A stretch of DNA of 10,766 nt. Source: an uncultured Ilumatobacter sp. (GTDB lineage: Bacteria > Actinomycetota > Acidimicrobiia > Acidimicrobiales > Ilumatobacteraceae). Location of the stretch: contig CALICC010000199.1 in assembly GCA_938049325.1 (NCBI GenBank), forward strand, positions 1 through 10,766, written 5' to 3'. Shown here piece after piece: positions 1-5,681 of this stretch. Below the pieces are notes generated by a model, which was given only the letters and a program-made list of their open reading frames with translations, was not told the DNA's origin and did not search any database. A program made the translations under genes and the position numbers. Within the stretch, counting starts at the first letter, position 1. Every line of letters starts with the position of its first letter.

Positions 1-1
1 A

Positions 2-529
2 GGGGTCACGGAGCCGCCTGAGCCTGACGTCAGCACCACCACATCCACCCCGATCGCAGAGATCCCCGAGCCCACCGTCCCGCTCGTCACCGAACCGTCG
101 GTCATCGATCCGCCGGTCTCGGCGCAGCCGGCGACGACCGTCCCAGTCTCTGCGCCGCCGACATCACTTCCGCCAACGACCACTGTTGCGGCGCCTGCGT
201 TCCCACCGGAGTTCACCGCTCCGACCCAAGGTGGATTCACCTGGGCGGTGGCACTCGCCGGCGCCGAACTCGACGCCGGCCAGTCGGTCAGCGACGCACC
301 GGCCCTGGTCGAAGCTCAGAACGCTGCGGCATCGGTCGGCTACACCCCCAACACGTCCGACTGCGACGCCGGCGCCCGAGAAGCCCTCGGGTTCAGCAGC
401 GACAGCAGTGCCATCACCGTGACCGTCTACTTCAACAGCGAGGCCGACGCCCGGAGCGCCGCCGCCTTGTTCGCCCAACAAGGCGTCGACGCTGTGGCAG
501 TCGAGGTCCAGACCTTCTGTCTCGACTGA
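2..529 (+). CDS. Pro/Thr-rich exported or anchored protein, C-terminal part (SPOR-like fold?)
   Basis: The reading frame is open from the left edge, so the start is missing and 175 residues are visible. Residues 1 to about 77 are a low-complexity Pro/Thr/Val/Ser linker, typical of actinobacterial proteins that cross or leave the membrane. Residues 79-175 look like a compact domain: a strand (FTWAVALAGAEL), a helix, and then a strand-helix-strand pattern (ITVTVYF, then an Ala-rich helix, then VDAVAVEVQTF). The beta-alpha-beta order and the 'ADARSAAALFAQQGVDA' helix resemble SPOR-like domains, but I see no diagnostic residue, so this is inference. Two cysteines (about 121 and 173) could form a disulfide outside the cell. 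The gene converges on the SPW-family gene 50 bp downstream. Function unknown. Confidence 0.75.
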   Translation, partial: GVTEPPEPDVSTTTSTPIAEIPEPTVPLVTEPSVIDPPVSAQPATTVPVSAPPTSLPPTTTVAAPAFPPEFTAPTQGGFTWAVALAGAELDAGQSVSDAPALVEAQNAAASVGYTPNTSDCDAGAREALGFSSDSSAITVTVYFNSEADARSAAALFAQQGVDAVAVEVQTFCLD

Positions 530-531
530 TC

Positions 532-570
532 GGGTTGACGTGGCTCGCGAGCAACCCTTCCCCCTGGGGG
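532..570. terminator. Possible weak hairpins between convergent genes
   Basis: The 50-bp gap between two convergent genes holds a 6-bp stem (GGGTTG at 532-537 with CAACCC at 552-557) and then a C5-T-G5 run (560-570). There is no clear T-tract on either strand. A factor-independent terminator is therefore possible but weakly supported. Confidence 0.25.
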
Positions 571-579
571 TGAGTGAGT

Positions 580-954
580 TCAGGCGATTGCCGCAGCCGC
601 TGGTGCGTCCACCTTGGTCACGGCCACAACGGCCAACACTGCAGCCCCGACGACTCCGTAGAACGCTGCGGCCTCCGTGCTGAAGCCTCCGACGATCGCC
701 AAGGCGACGAACAGCGCCCCGGCAATGAAGTCGAGTGCGAGGTGTTGGCGAATCGTGATCGCTGACACCACGCCAACGCTGTAGTCGGTCGCAAGGCTGT
801 ACACGAACAGCCCGACGCCAGCCACGACGGACAACCAGTGCGCGAACTCCGAATCGGCTCGGAAGTCGAGAACGAAGGGCACCACAACGAGTGTGAGTGC
901 GACCGCGTAGTCGAGCATGCCGTGAATCTTCTGCGGGAGGAATTGGATATTCAT
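580..954 (-). CDS. Small SPW-repeat-family membrane protein
   Basis: A 124-residue protein with four predicted membrane helices (about 14-30, 38-54, 71-90 and 96-113). Its motifs fit the SPW family of small bacterial membrane proteins: HG-x-LDY near the start (11-16), a TDYS motif after helix 2 (56-59), and HLALD (71-75) opening the second half. The 'SPW' tripeptide that names the family is not preserved; the first repeat has VPFVLDF instead. The start is supported by AGGAAA about 6 bases upstream of the ATG. No reaction is known for the family. A TetR-type palindrome overlaps its probable -10 box, and the same palindrome lies beside the upstream tetR gene. I infer that it is induced together with the DHA2 efflux pump. 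Family fairly likely; role unknown. Confidence 0.8.
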   Translation of the reverse strand: MNIQFLPQKIHGMLDYAVALTLVVVPFVLDFRADSEFAHWLSVVAGVGLFVYSLATDYSVGVVSAITIRQHLALDFIAGALFVALAIVGGFSTEAAAFYGVVGAAVLAVVAVTKVDAPAAAAIA

Positions 955-984
955 GTCGTTGTTTCCTTTGTTTGAGTCCGGAGT

Positions 985-1004
985 TACCGAACGTTCTGTT
1001 TATA
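985..1004 (-). promoter_or_regulatory. SPW-gene promoter -10 with overlapping TetR-type operator
   Basis: On the plus strand the operator reads TACCGA-ACGT-TCTGTT (985-1000), an inverted repeat around a perfect AACGTT centre with one mismatched pair in its inner 14 bp. On the minus strand a TATAAA box (1004-999) overlaps it by two bases and sits 44 bases upstream of the SPW-gene ATG. No convincing -35 is visible. The operator matches the one at 1623-1638 in 13 of 16 positions. A repressor bound here would cover the -10 and the transcription start. Confidence 0.55.
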
Positions 1005-1047
1005 GAGATCAAAGAGCGGCGTTCGCTCACACGTGAGAGATCGCCCC

Positions 1048-1617
1048 CTATGCGGACTCGGGGACTGTGGTGAGACGACGCGGCAGCGACGCAAGTGCTC
1101 GCTCGAACGGGCCGGTGTCGCCGGTTGTGGCTGAAATGACGAGGGCGCCTTCGATCGCCGCTACGGCATCGATCGCGGTGATTCGCGCCTGGTCCGGTGT
1201 CAGGCCCGCGTCGAGCGCGACGTTTTCGAGTGCACTCGACCATCCGGTCACGCACCGTGCCGCGCCTTCACGGATCTCATCACCTGAAACCGACAGTGCG
1301 ATGATCAAGCACGAGTCGGCACCCTGCGCGTAGTACTCGCCGATCCCCGCGGCGAGCGCTTCGGCCCGTGCGGCTGGGTCACCCTCGACGTACGCCGACG
1401 ACATTGCCTTGGCGAATCGCGCCTCGGTGTCGTCAACGATCGCGTCGACGATTTCGTCTTTGCCGCCAGGGAACCGGTGATAGAGGCTTGCCTTCTTGAG
1501 TCCCGACGCCTGCGACAGCCGGGCGAGGCTGGCACCTTCGACGCCGAAACGGCTGACGACGGCGCCCAAGCTCGCAAGGAGGTTGCGGTCACTGATGGAG
1601 ACGGGTCTCACGGACAT
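1048..1617 (-). CDS. TetR-family repressor, LmrA/YxaF type
   Basis: A 189-residue one-component regulator. The N-terminal helix-turn-helix spans about residues 30-49 (SLARLSQASGLKKASLYHRF) and is followed at once by FPGGKDE. The 'SLYH-x-FPGGK' signature is typical of LmrA/YxaF-like TetR proteins, which repress multidrug efflux genes. The C-terminal half (60-189) is all-helical and should bind a ligand and dimerise. The frame is open further upstream to 1686, but those 23 residues do not belong to the family and would read through the operator, so I use the ATG at 1617. The DHA2 efflux gene is divergent, 82 bp away, which is the classic repressor/pump layout. A 16-bp palindrome lies 6-21 bp upstream of the start, so autoregulation is likely. 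Its ligand is unknown. Confidence 0.9.
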   Translation of the reverse strand: MSVRPVSISDRNLLASLGAVVSRFGVEGASLARLSQASGLKKASLYHRFPGGKDEIVDAIVDDTEARFAKAMSSAYVEGDPAARAEALAAGIGEYYAQGADSCLIIALSVSGDEIREGAARCVTGWSSALENVALDAGLTPDQARITAIDAVAAIEGALVISATTGDTGPFERALASLPRRLTTVPESA

Positions 1618-1622
1618 CACTA

Positions 1623-1638
1623 TACCGAACGATCGGTA
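1623..1638. promoter_or_regulatory. TetR-type operator between repressor and efflux genes
   Basis: TACCGA-ACGA-TCGGTA, with 6-bp perfect arms and a 4-bp centre, lies between the divergent tetR (starts at 1617) and DHA2 transporter (starts at 1700) genes. A near copy lies in the SPW-gene promoter at 985-1000. On the minus strand TATAGT (1623-1618) could be the tetR -10 with a poor -35 (TTGTGC), which would place the operator in the spacer. Confidence 0.6.
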
Positions 1639-1652
1639 AAGCACAACTCGGC

Positions 1653-1671
1653 GAGTCGAATAGGTCGACTC
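1653..1671. promoter_or_regulatory. Perfect inverted repeat in the transporter leader
   Basis: GAGTCGA-ATAGG-TCGACTC has 7-bp perfect arms and a 5-bp spacer, 15 bp downstream of the TetR-type operator and 28 bp upstream of the transporter ATG. Its sequence is unlike the first operator. It could be a second operator for another regulator, or an RNA hairpin in the leader. Confidence 0.4.
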
Positions 1672-1699
1672 TGCATGCCGCCGCATAGCGTCACCAGCA

Positions 1700-3121
1700 A
1701 TGCAATATCGGTATCGGGTGATGGCGGTCTACATCGTCGGGCTGTTCATGACGATCATCGATGGCACGGTGGTCAACGTTGCCCTTCCGACACTCGCAGA
1801 CGAGTTCGGCGTGTCGTCAACCGACATCGAGTGGATCTCGGTTGCCTACCTACTCGCCTTCGCCTCGGTCATCCCGGCGGCGGGGTGGATGGGCGACCGC
1901 TTTGGCACCAAGCGAGTTTTCGTGGGAGCGCTCGCCGTCTTCGTGGCCGCGTCCGGGCTGTGTGGCGCCGCGCCAAGTCTCGGCGCGCTGGTCGCGTTCC
2001 GCGTGCTGCAAGGTCTGGGCGCGGGGCTGATCACGCCGATCGGCAGCGCCATGTTGTTCCGAGCATTCCCCCTCGAAGAACGCTCCACCGCCACGGTCGG
2101 CGTGTTAAGCGTTGCGGTCGTCGCACCGGCGATCGGACCGGTACTCGGCGGCGTGCTCGTCGACAACACGTCGTGGCGCTGGATCTTCTACGTCAACCTG
2201 CCGATCGGCGCACTTGCGCTCGCACTCGCGGTGCTGTGGCTCGTCGAGCAGCGCGAGGAGACCACCACCACGTTGGACTGGCGCGGCCTCCTGCTCTCCG
2301 CTGCTGGCGTCTCACTCCTCATCTACTCACTGTCGACGGGACCCGAGAACGGATGGCTCGACCCGGGCACGCTTGCCGCCGGACTCATCGGCGTGACCGC
2401 ACTCGTCACGCTCGTGGTCGTGGAGCTGCGCGCCGAGCATCCGTTGCTGCAGCTCCGGCTGTATCAAGACCGCCTGTTCCGCGTCGTCAACATCTCTGCG
2501 TCGACGATGTACGCCGGCTTCTTCGGATGGATCTTCGTACTGCCGCTCTACATGCAGACCTTGCGCGGGTTCAGCGCGACCGAGTCCGGGCTCGCTCAAG
2601 CGCCGCAGGCCATGGCTGTGTTCATCGTCTCGAACTTGCTCGGCAAGCGGGTGTATCGCGTCGTGGGACCACGTCGCCTCATGATCGTCGGCTCGGTACT
2701 GACAGCGGTCTTCACCGGCGGGTTCGTCCTCGTCGACCTCGACACACCGCTGTGGCAGATCGCGACCGGGTCGTTCTTGCGCGGCGCCTCGGTGGGCCTC
2801 GTTTTCGTGTCGATCCAGACCGCCGTGTACGCAACCACCTCACTCGCCGACACCGGCCGCGCCACATCGGTGTTCAACACGCTGCGGCAGGTGTCGTACG
2901 CACTCGGCGTGGCGTTGGCCGCAACCGTGATCTCCGCACGACTCTCGTCAGCCGGCGGCGACACCGCAGCGGCCATCGACCGACTTCCTGCCTACCAGTG
3001 GGGATTCCTTGCCATGGGCCTCTTGATGCTCCCGACCGCGATCGCGAGTTGGTTCATCGTGGACGATGACGTCGCTGCCACCCGCGGGCTCACGCCTGCG
3101 CCAGCGTCAGTTGGACAGTGA
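1700..3121 (+). CDS. MFS drug:proton antiporter, DHA2 (14-helix) family
   Basis: A 473-residue inner-membrane efflux pump. DHA2 signatures in order are: DGTVVNVALPTL in the first helix (21-32, with the conserved Asp21); motif A GWMGDRFGTKRV between helices 2 and 3 (62-73); motif B RVLQGLGAG (101-109) with the conserved Arg; motif C APAIGPVLGG (142-151), the antiporter motif; and SWRWIFYVNLP (158-168). Length and hydrophobic pattern fit 14 helices, as in LmrB/EmrB/QacA-type pumps that expel lipophilic drugs using the proton gradient. An in-frame stop at 1661 and no alternative start codon upstream fix the ATG at 1700, although no good ribosome site precedes it. It is divergent from an LmrA-type repressor gene, matching the known LmrA/LmrB arrangement. 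Substrate cannot be deduced. The last 15 bp overlap the convergent tetR gene. Confidence 0.93.
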   Translation: MQYRYRVMAVYIVGLFMTIIDGTVVNVALPTLADEFGVSSTDIEWISVAYLLAFASVIPAAGWMGDRFGTKRVFVGALAVFVAASGLCGAAPSLGALVAFRVLQGLGAGLITPIGSAMLFRAFPLEERSTATVGVLSVAVVAPAIGPVLGGVLVDNTSWRWIFYVNLPIGALALALAVLWLVEQREETTTTLDWRGLLLSAAGVSLLIYSLSTGPENGWLDPGTLAAGLIGVTALVTLVVVELRAEHPLLQLRLYQDRLFRVVNISASTMYAGFFGWIFVLPLYMQTLRGFSATESGLAQAPQAMAVFIVSNLLGKRVYRVVGPRRLMIVGSVLTAVFTGGFVLVDLDTPLWQIATGSFLRGASVGLVFVSIQTAVYATTSLADTGRATSVFNTLRQVSYALGVALAATVISARLSSAGGDTAAAIDRLPAYQWGFLAMGLLMLPTAIASWFIVDDDVAATRGLTPAPASVGQ

Positions 3122-3703
3122 CTCGAGGTACGGGGCAAGCACGCGACTGATCGTCTCGGGAGTCAACGGGTTGTCCTCCGTCGGTACGGCCACCTGACTC
3201 AAGGCCAACCGCACGATCATCGCAACGACAGGACGCACGGCAACGTCGTCGATGTCGGGCCACTCCTCCGCGACCGAACCGACGAGGCGATCGATCGAAA
3301 AGTCCACGACTGGTGACCCGGTCGGTGTCGCCAACAGCACGAGCAAGCCGTCGGTCTCTTCTCCCGTTGCAACAGCACGCAGCATCGGGTGCGAGGTGGT
3401 CAGCTCGACGAAGACATCGAGCGCGACCTGCAACGCTGCGGTCAGGTCGTCGCTGCGCTTACTCATCGCCGACGTGACCTGGTCGAGGACCACGTCGGCC
3501 TGCCACAGCACGTACGCCATCGCGAGATGATCGCGATCGTCGAACTCGTTGTACACGGTTTGGCGACTCACGCCGGCCGCGTCAGCAACGGCCGACATCG
3601 ACACCTTTCTCCACTGTCGCTCTTCGATGAGATCGTGGACGGCGGTGAGGATCCGGGTCCTCAGCAGGGTCTTGGCTTCTTCTGCGTAGGTTGGTCGACT
3701 CAC
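3107..3703 (-). CDS. TetR-family regulator coupled to alkB
   Basis: A 198-residue TetR protein. The helix-turn-helix covers about residues 34-55 (VSMSAVADAAGVSRQTVYNEF) and the rest is a helical ligand domain. I choose the GTG at 3703 because the family N-terminus (SRPTYAEEAKTLLRTRIL) begins there and its bases overlap the alkB stop codon as GTGA. The two genes are thus probably translated from one mRNA by coupling. The frame is open further upstream, but only inside alkB. TetR genes next to alkB are known in Rhodococcus (alkU) and Dietzia (alkX), where the regulator controls alkane hydroxylation in response to fatty-acid products. By analogy this protein probably regulates alkB; the candidate site is at 4888-4914. 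Its 3' end overlaps the efflux gene by 15 bp. Confidence 0.88.
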   Translation of the reverse strand: MSRPTYAEEAKTLLRTRILTAVHDLIEERQWRKVSMSAVADAAGVSRQTVYNEFDDRDHLAMAYVLWQADVVLDQVTSAMSKRSDDLTAALQVALDVFVELTTSHPMLRAVATGEETDGLLVLLATPTGSPVVDFSIDRLVGSVAEEWPDIDDVAVRPVVAMIVRLALSQVAVPTEDNPLTPETISRVLAPYLESLSN

Positions 3704-4878
3704 CGCACCGTACGGTAGCTGGCAAGCAGCTGTCGTCGACGCGGCGGATGCAGGTTCGCCAACGTGACGTCGCCGCCGTAGTGTGCGAGCACTTTGGGGT
3801 CCATCACCCGGCGCCACAGCGGCGGCACGAGCGCGAGGACGATCATGCCCGCATACCCGGTCGGCAACTGCGGTGCTTCGTCGAAGTGACGTAACGACTG
3901 GTAGCGCCGCAGCGGATTGGCGTGATGGTCGCTGTGACGCTGCAGCTGGAACAAGACCAGGTTGGTGACGGTGTTGTTCGCATTCCACGAATGCACGGGC
4001 TCACAACGGACGTGTCGACCGTCAGGACGAGTCGCGCGGAGGAGGCCGTAGTGCTCGATGTAGTTCACGACTTCGAGCAACGAGAATCCGATCACCGCTT
4101 GCACTGCGAGCCACGGCAGGATCGCCGCGCCGAAGATCGCTGCCAACCCAGCGAACAAGACGACGGACATGGCCCACGAATGCAACACGGCATTGTGCAC
4201 CGACCAGAACGATCGACCCAGACGGGCCGCTGCGGTGCGCTCGATCGCGATCGCCGAACGAACGCTCCCGATCACCGTGCGCGGATAGAAGGCGTAGAAG
4301 GACTCGCCCAGGCGGGAGCTGGCCGGGTCGGCGGGGGTCGCGACGTGCTTGTGGTGTCCACGGTTGTGCTCGGTGTAGAAGTGCCCGTAGCACGTCTGGG
4401 CCAACGCCAGCTTGCTCAGCCATTTCTCGATCGTCGGCGCCTTGTGCCCAAGCTCATGTGCCGCGTTGATCGCGATGCCGGCGATCGTGCCAATCGTGAG
4501 GGCGAGACCGAGTTTGGCGACCCACCCGAGCGAACCGCTCGACCACAGTTCGCAGGCCACGACGAGCACACCGAATTGAGCGACGACGAACAGGTACGTG
4601 AGCCAGCGGTAGTAGCGGCGGCTGTCGAGTTCAGCAACGACCTCTTCCGGGGGATTGTCTGCGTCGCGCAATCCGAGCATGTCGACCACCGGAAGCACCA
4701 CGAACAGGAGCACCGGTCCGATGTACCAGATCATCGCCACGCCGGTTGTCGAGGCGGCACCCCAGGCAACGAGTGGCACCGCCGGCAGCAGGAGGCTGAG
4801 CAACCACCAGTAGCGCTTCGGGTCGGTCCAGCCGACGTCGCCCAGCGCAGGCTGCAGACTTGACATCTTCATCATCAT
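3700..4878 (-). CDS. alkB: Alkane 1-monooxygenase (integral-membrane di-iron)
   Basis: AlkB hydroxylates the terminal methyl of n-alkanes to 1-alkanols, using O2 and electrons from rubredoxin. The protein has 392 residues from the ATG at 4878. All family motifs are present: HELGHK (141-146), EHNRGHH followed by VATPADPASSRLGE (170-192), NYIEHYGLL (272-280), HSWN (296-299) and LQRHSDHH followed by NPLRRYQSLR (312-330). The nine expected metal-binding histidines can be placed at 141, 145, 171, 175, 176, 276, 315, 318 and 319. About six membrane helices are seen. There is no C-terminal rubredoxin domain and no CxxCG pair. Start choice is uncertain: ATGs at 4878, 4875, 4872 and 4866 are all possible, and upstream extension reads through the promoter. 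It lies 82 bp after an antitoxin-like gene and overlaps tetR at its stop. Confidence 0.96.
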   Translation of the reverse strand: MMMKMSSLQPALGDVGWTDPKRYWWLLSLLLPAVPLVAWGAASTTGVAMIWYIGPVLLFVVLPVVDMLGLRDADNPPEEVVAELDSRRYYRWLTYLFVVAQFGVLVVACELWSSGSLGWVAKLGLALTIGTIAGIAINAAHELGHKAPTIEKWLSKLALAQTCYGHFYTEHNRGHHKHVATPADPASSRLGESFYAFYPRTVIGSVRSAIAIERTAAARLGRSFWSVHNAVLHSWAMSVVLFAGLAAIFGAAILPWLAVQAVIGFSLLEVVNYIEHYGLLRATRPDGRHVRCEPVHSWNANNTVTNLVLFQLQRHSDHHANPLRRYQSLRHFDEAPQLPTGYAGMIVLALVPPLWRRVMDPKVLAHYGGDVTLANLHPPRRRQLLASYRTVR

Positions 4879-4887
4879 GGTCGCCAG

Positions 4888-4914
4888 TTTGTACAATTCT
4901 GACGTGTTTGTCAA
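4888..4914 (-). promoter_or_regulatory. alkB promoter and candidate TetR operator
   Basis: On the minus strand a perfect TTGACA (4914-4909) is followed by weak -10 candidates: TACAAA after 15 bases or CAAACT after 17. Transcription would begin at or just before the alkB ATG, giving a very short leader. The plus strand shows two similar boxes, TTTGTACAA (4888-4896) and TTTGTCAA (4907-4914), about two helical turns apart. The first contains a perfect 8-bp palindrome, TTGTACAA. This layout would suit a TetR dimer or pair of dimers covering the promoter. Confidence 0.4.
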
Positions 4915-4960
4915 GCGGTTGGATGATTTCGGCAACTTTGTCGCCTGGTGTTGATGGAGT

Positions 4961-5404
4961 TCAGTCGAATTCGTCGCGCTGGATGCCGTCGTCCGGCGCG
5001 CCCTTCTGCTTCGCAGCGCCGTCAACGTTCTTCGCCTCGGCGGTCGCCGCTGCTTTGTTCATGAGGTTGGTCAACGCGTCAGCGGCGCCCTTGACCGCGT
5101 TCGCCGCACCAGCCGTGGCTTGCGCCTCGCGCACCCGGGCGTCAGCGCGCATTGCTTCGGTGTCGCCCTTATAGGCCGGGTCGTCGAAGGCCGGGCCCGG
5201 CGAATCGACACCGTGGTGCGTGACCCCGCCTTCGGAGTACTTGCGCGCCGCGTCGGCGGCCTTCGCGGTGACGTTCGAGGTCTTGCCCTTGCTGGCCTTG
5301 TCGAGCTGCGTGCCGGCCTTCTCGACGATGTCACCCATCTTGTGCCGGTTCTTCTCCAGCAACTGCTTGGCCTTGCGGAGGTTGCGCGCGTTCATCAGTC
5401 CCAT
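4961..5404 (-). CDS. MT0933-like antitoxin-family protein, extended and without a visible toxin
   Basis: A 147-residue, hydrophilic, Ala/Lys/Asp-rich protein with no membrane segment. Residues 1 to about 58 (ARNLRKAKQLLEKNRHKMGD..., then a D/A/K-rich helix ending AARKY) resemble the short helical proteins annotated as MT0933/Rv0909-like antitoxins. That family is usually about 60-90 residues. Here an extra tail of roughly 90 residues contains a Gly/Pro/Asp-rich linker (60-80) and a long Ala-rich helix (83-128). The start is the ATG at 5404, because upstream residues are not family-like; an alternative ATG lies at 5395. No partner toxin gene lies on either side. Membership is inferred from composition and pattern, and no toxin-antitoxin function is shown. 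It could equally be a cytosolic stress or structural protein. A shared transcript with alkB is possible. Confidence 0.7.
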   Translation of the reverse strand: MGLMNARNLRKAKQLLEKNRHKMGDIVEKAGTQLDKASKGKTSNVTAKAADAARKYSEGGVTHHGVDSPGPAFDDPAYKGDTEAMRADARVREAQATAGAANAVKGAADALTNLMNKAAATAEAKNVDGAAKQKGAPDDGIQRDEFD

Positions 5405-5509
5405 GACCGCAAGATACCGAATTCGCTCGAACCCGCGCTCTGGGAAACTGCGCGCCGCGACACCCCAGCCCGTGCGCGCCCAGACGGTGCCGCACGTCGG
5501 ACCTCGCGC

Positions 5510-5554
5510 TCTGGTCCACGTCAGCGTCGGAGGCCGACGCAAATGTGGACCGGA
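5510..5554. repeat. Long extragenic imperfect hairpin (REP-like or small-RNA-like)
   Basis: A 45-nt inverted repeat sits in the 277-bp gap between two divergent genes (5405-5681). The outer stem is 12 bp: 5510-5521 pairs with 5543-5554 (core GGTCCAC with GTGGACC, with two G-T pairs). A 2x2 internal loop follows. The inner stem is 7 bp, GCGTCGG (5524-5530) with CCGACGC (5534-5540), closed by AGG. No T-tract follows on either strand, so it is not a standard terminator, and it lies upstream of both flanking genes. I see no second copy in this window. The rest of the gap shows nothing else clear. Confidence 0.6.
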
Positions 5555-5681
5555 ACACGATCCGAGTGCTGCGTCGAAGGCCGTACCCGGCATCGACGAC
5601 GCACGAGCCCGGAACTGTGAGGTACCCCTTCGTCAAGATGGCCGACATCAGCAAGTCCGCCACTCACCACCCGGAGTCATC

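Noticed and set aside
1026..1037. CTCAC-AC-GTGAG inverted repeat after the tetR stop
   Set aside because: The loop is too short for the full stem and no T-tract follows; could be chance.
164..1255. Minus-strand frame of 363 codons across the left edge region
   Set aside because: It overlaps three better-supported genes in other frames and has no domain-like pattern.
1477..3069. Plus-strand frame of 530 codons overlapping tetR and the efflux gene
   Set aside because: It is Arg/His-rich and in another frame of the DHA2 gene, which has full family motifs.
3704..3988. N-terminal extension of the alkB-linked TetR protein
   Set aside because: These 95 residues are Arg/Ala-rich, lie wholly inside alkB and precede a normal TetR N-terminus; the GTG at 3703 explains the start better.
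4879..5025. N-terminal extension of AlkB by 49 residues
   Set aside because: It would read through the likely promoter and into the preceding gene, and AlkB proteins normally begin a few residues before the first helix.
3107..5404. Rubredoxin or rubredoxin reductase gene near alkB
   Set aside because: I looked for paired CxxCG motifs in the translations around alkB and as a C-terminal fusion and saw none.
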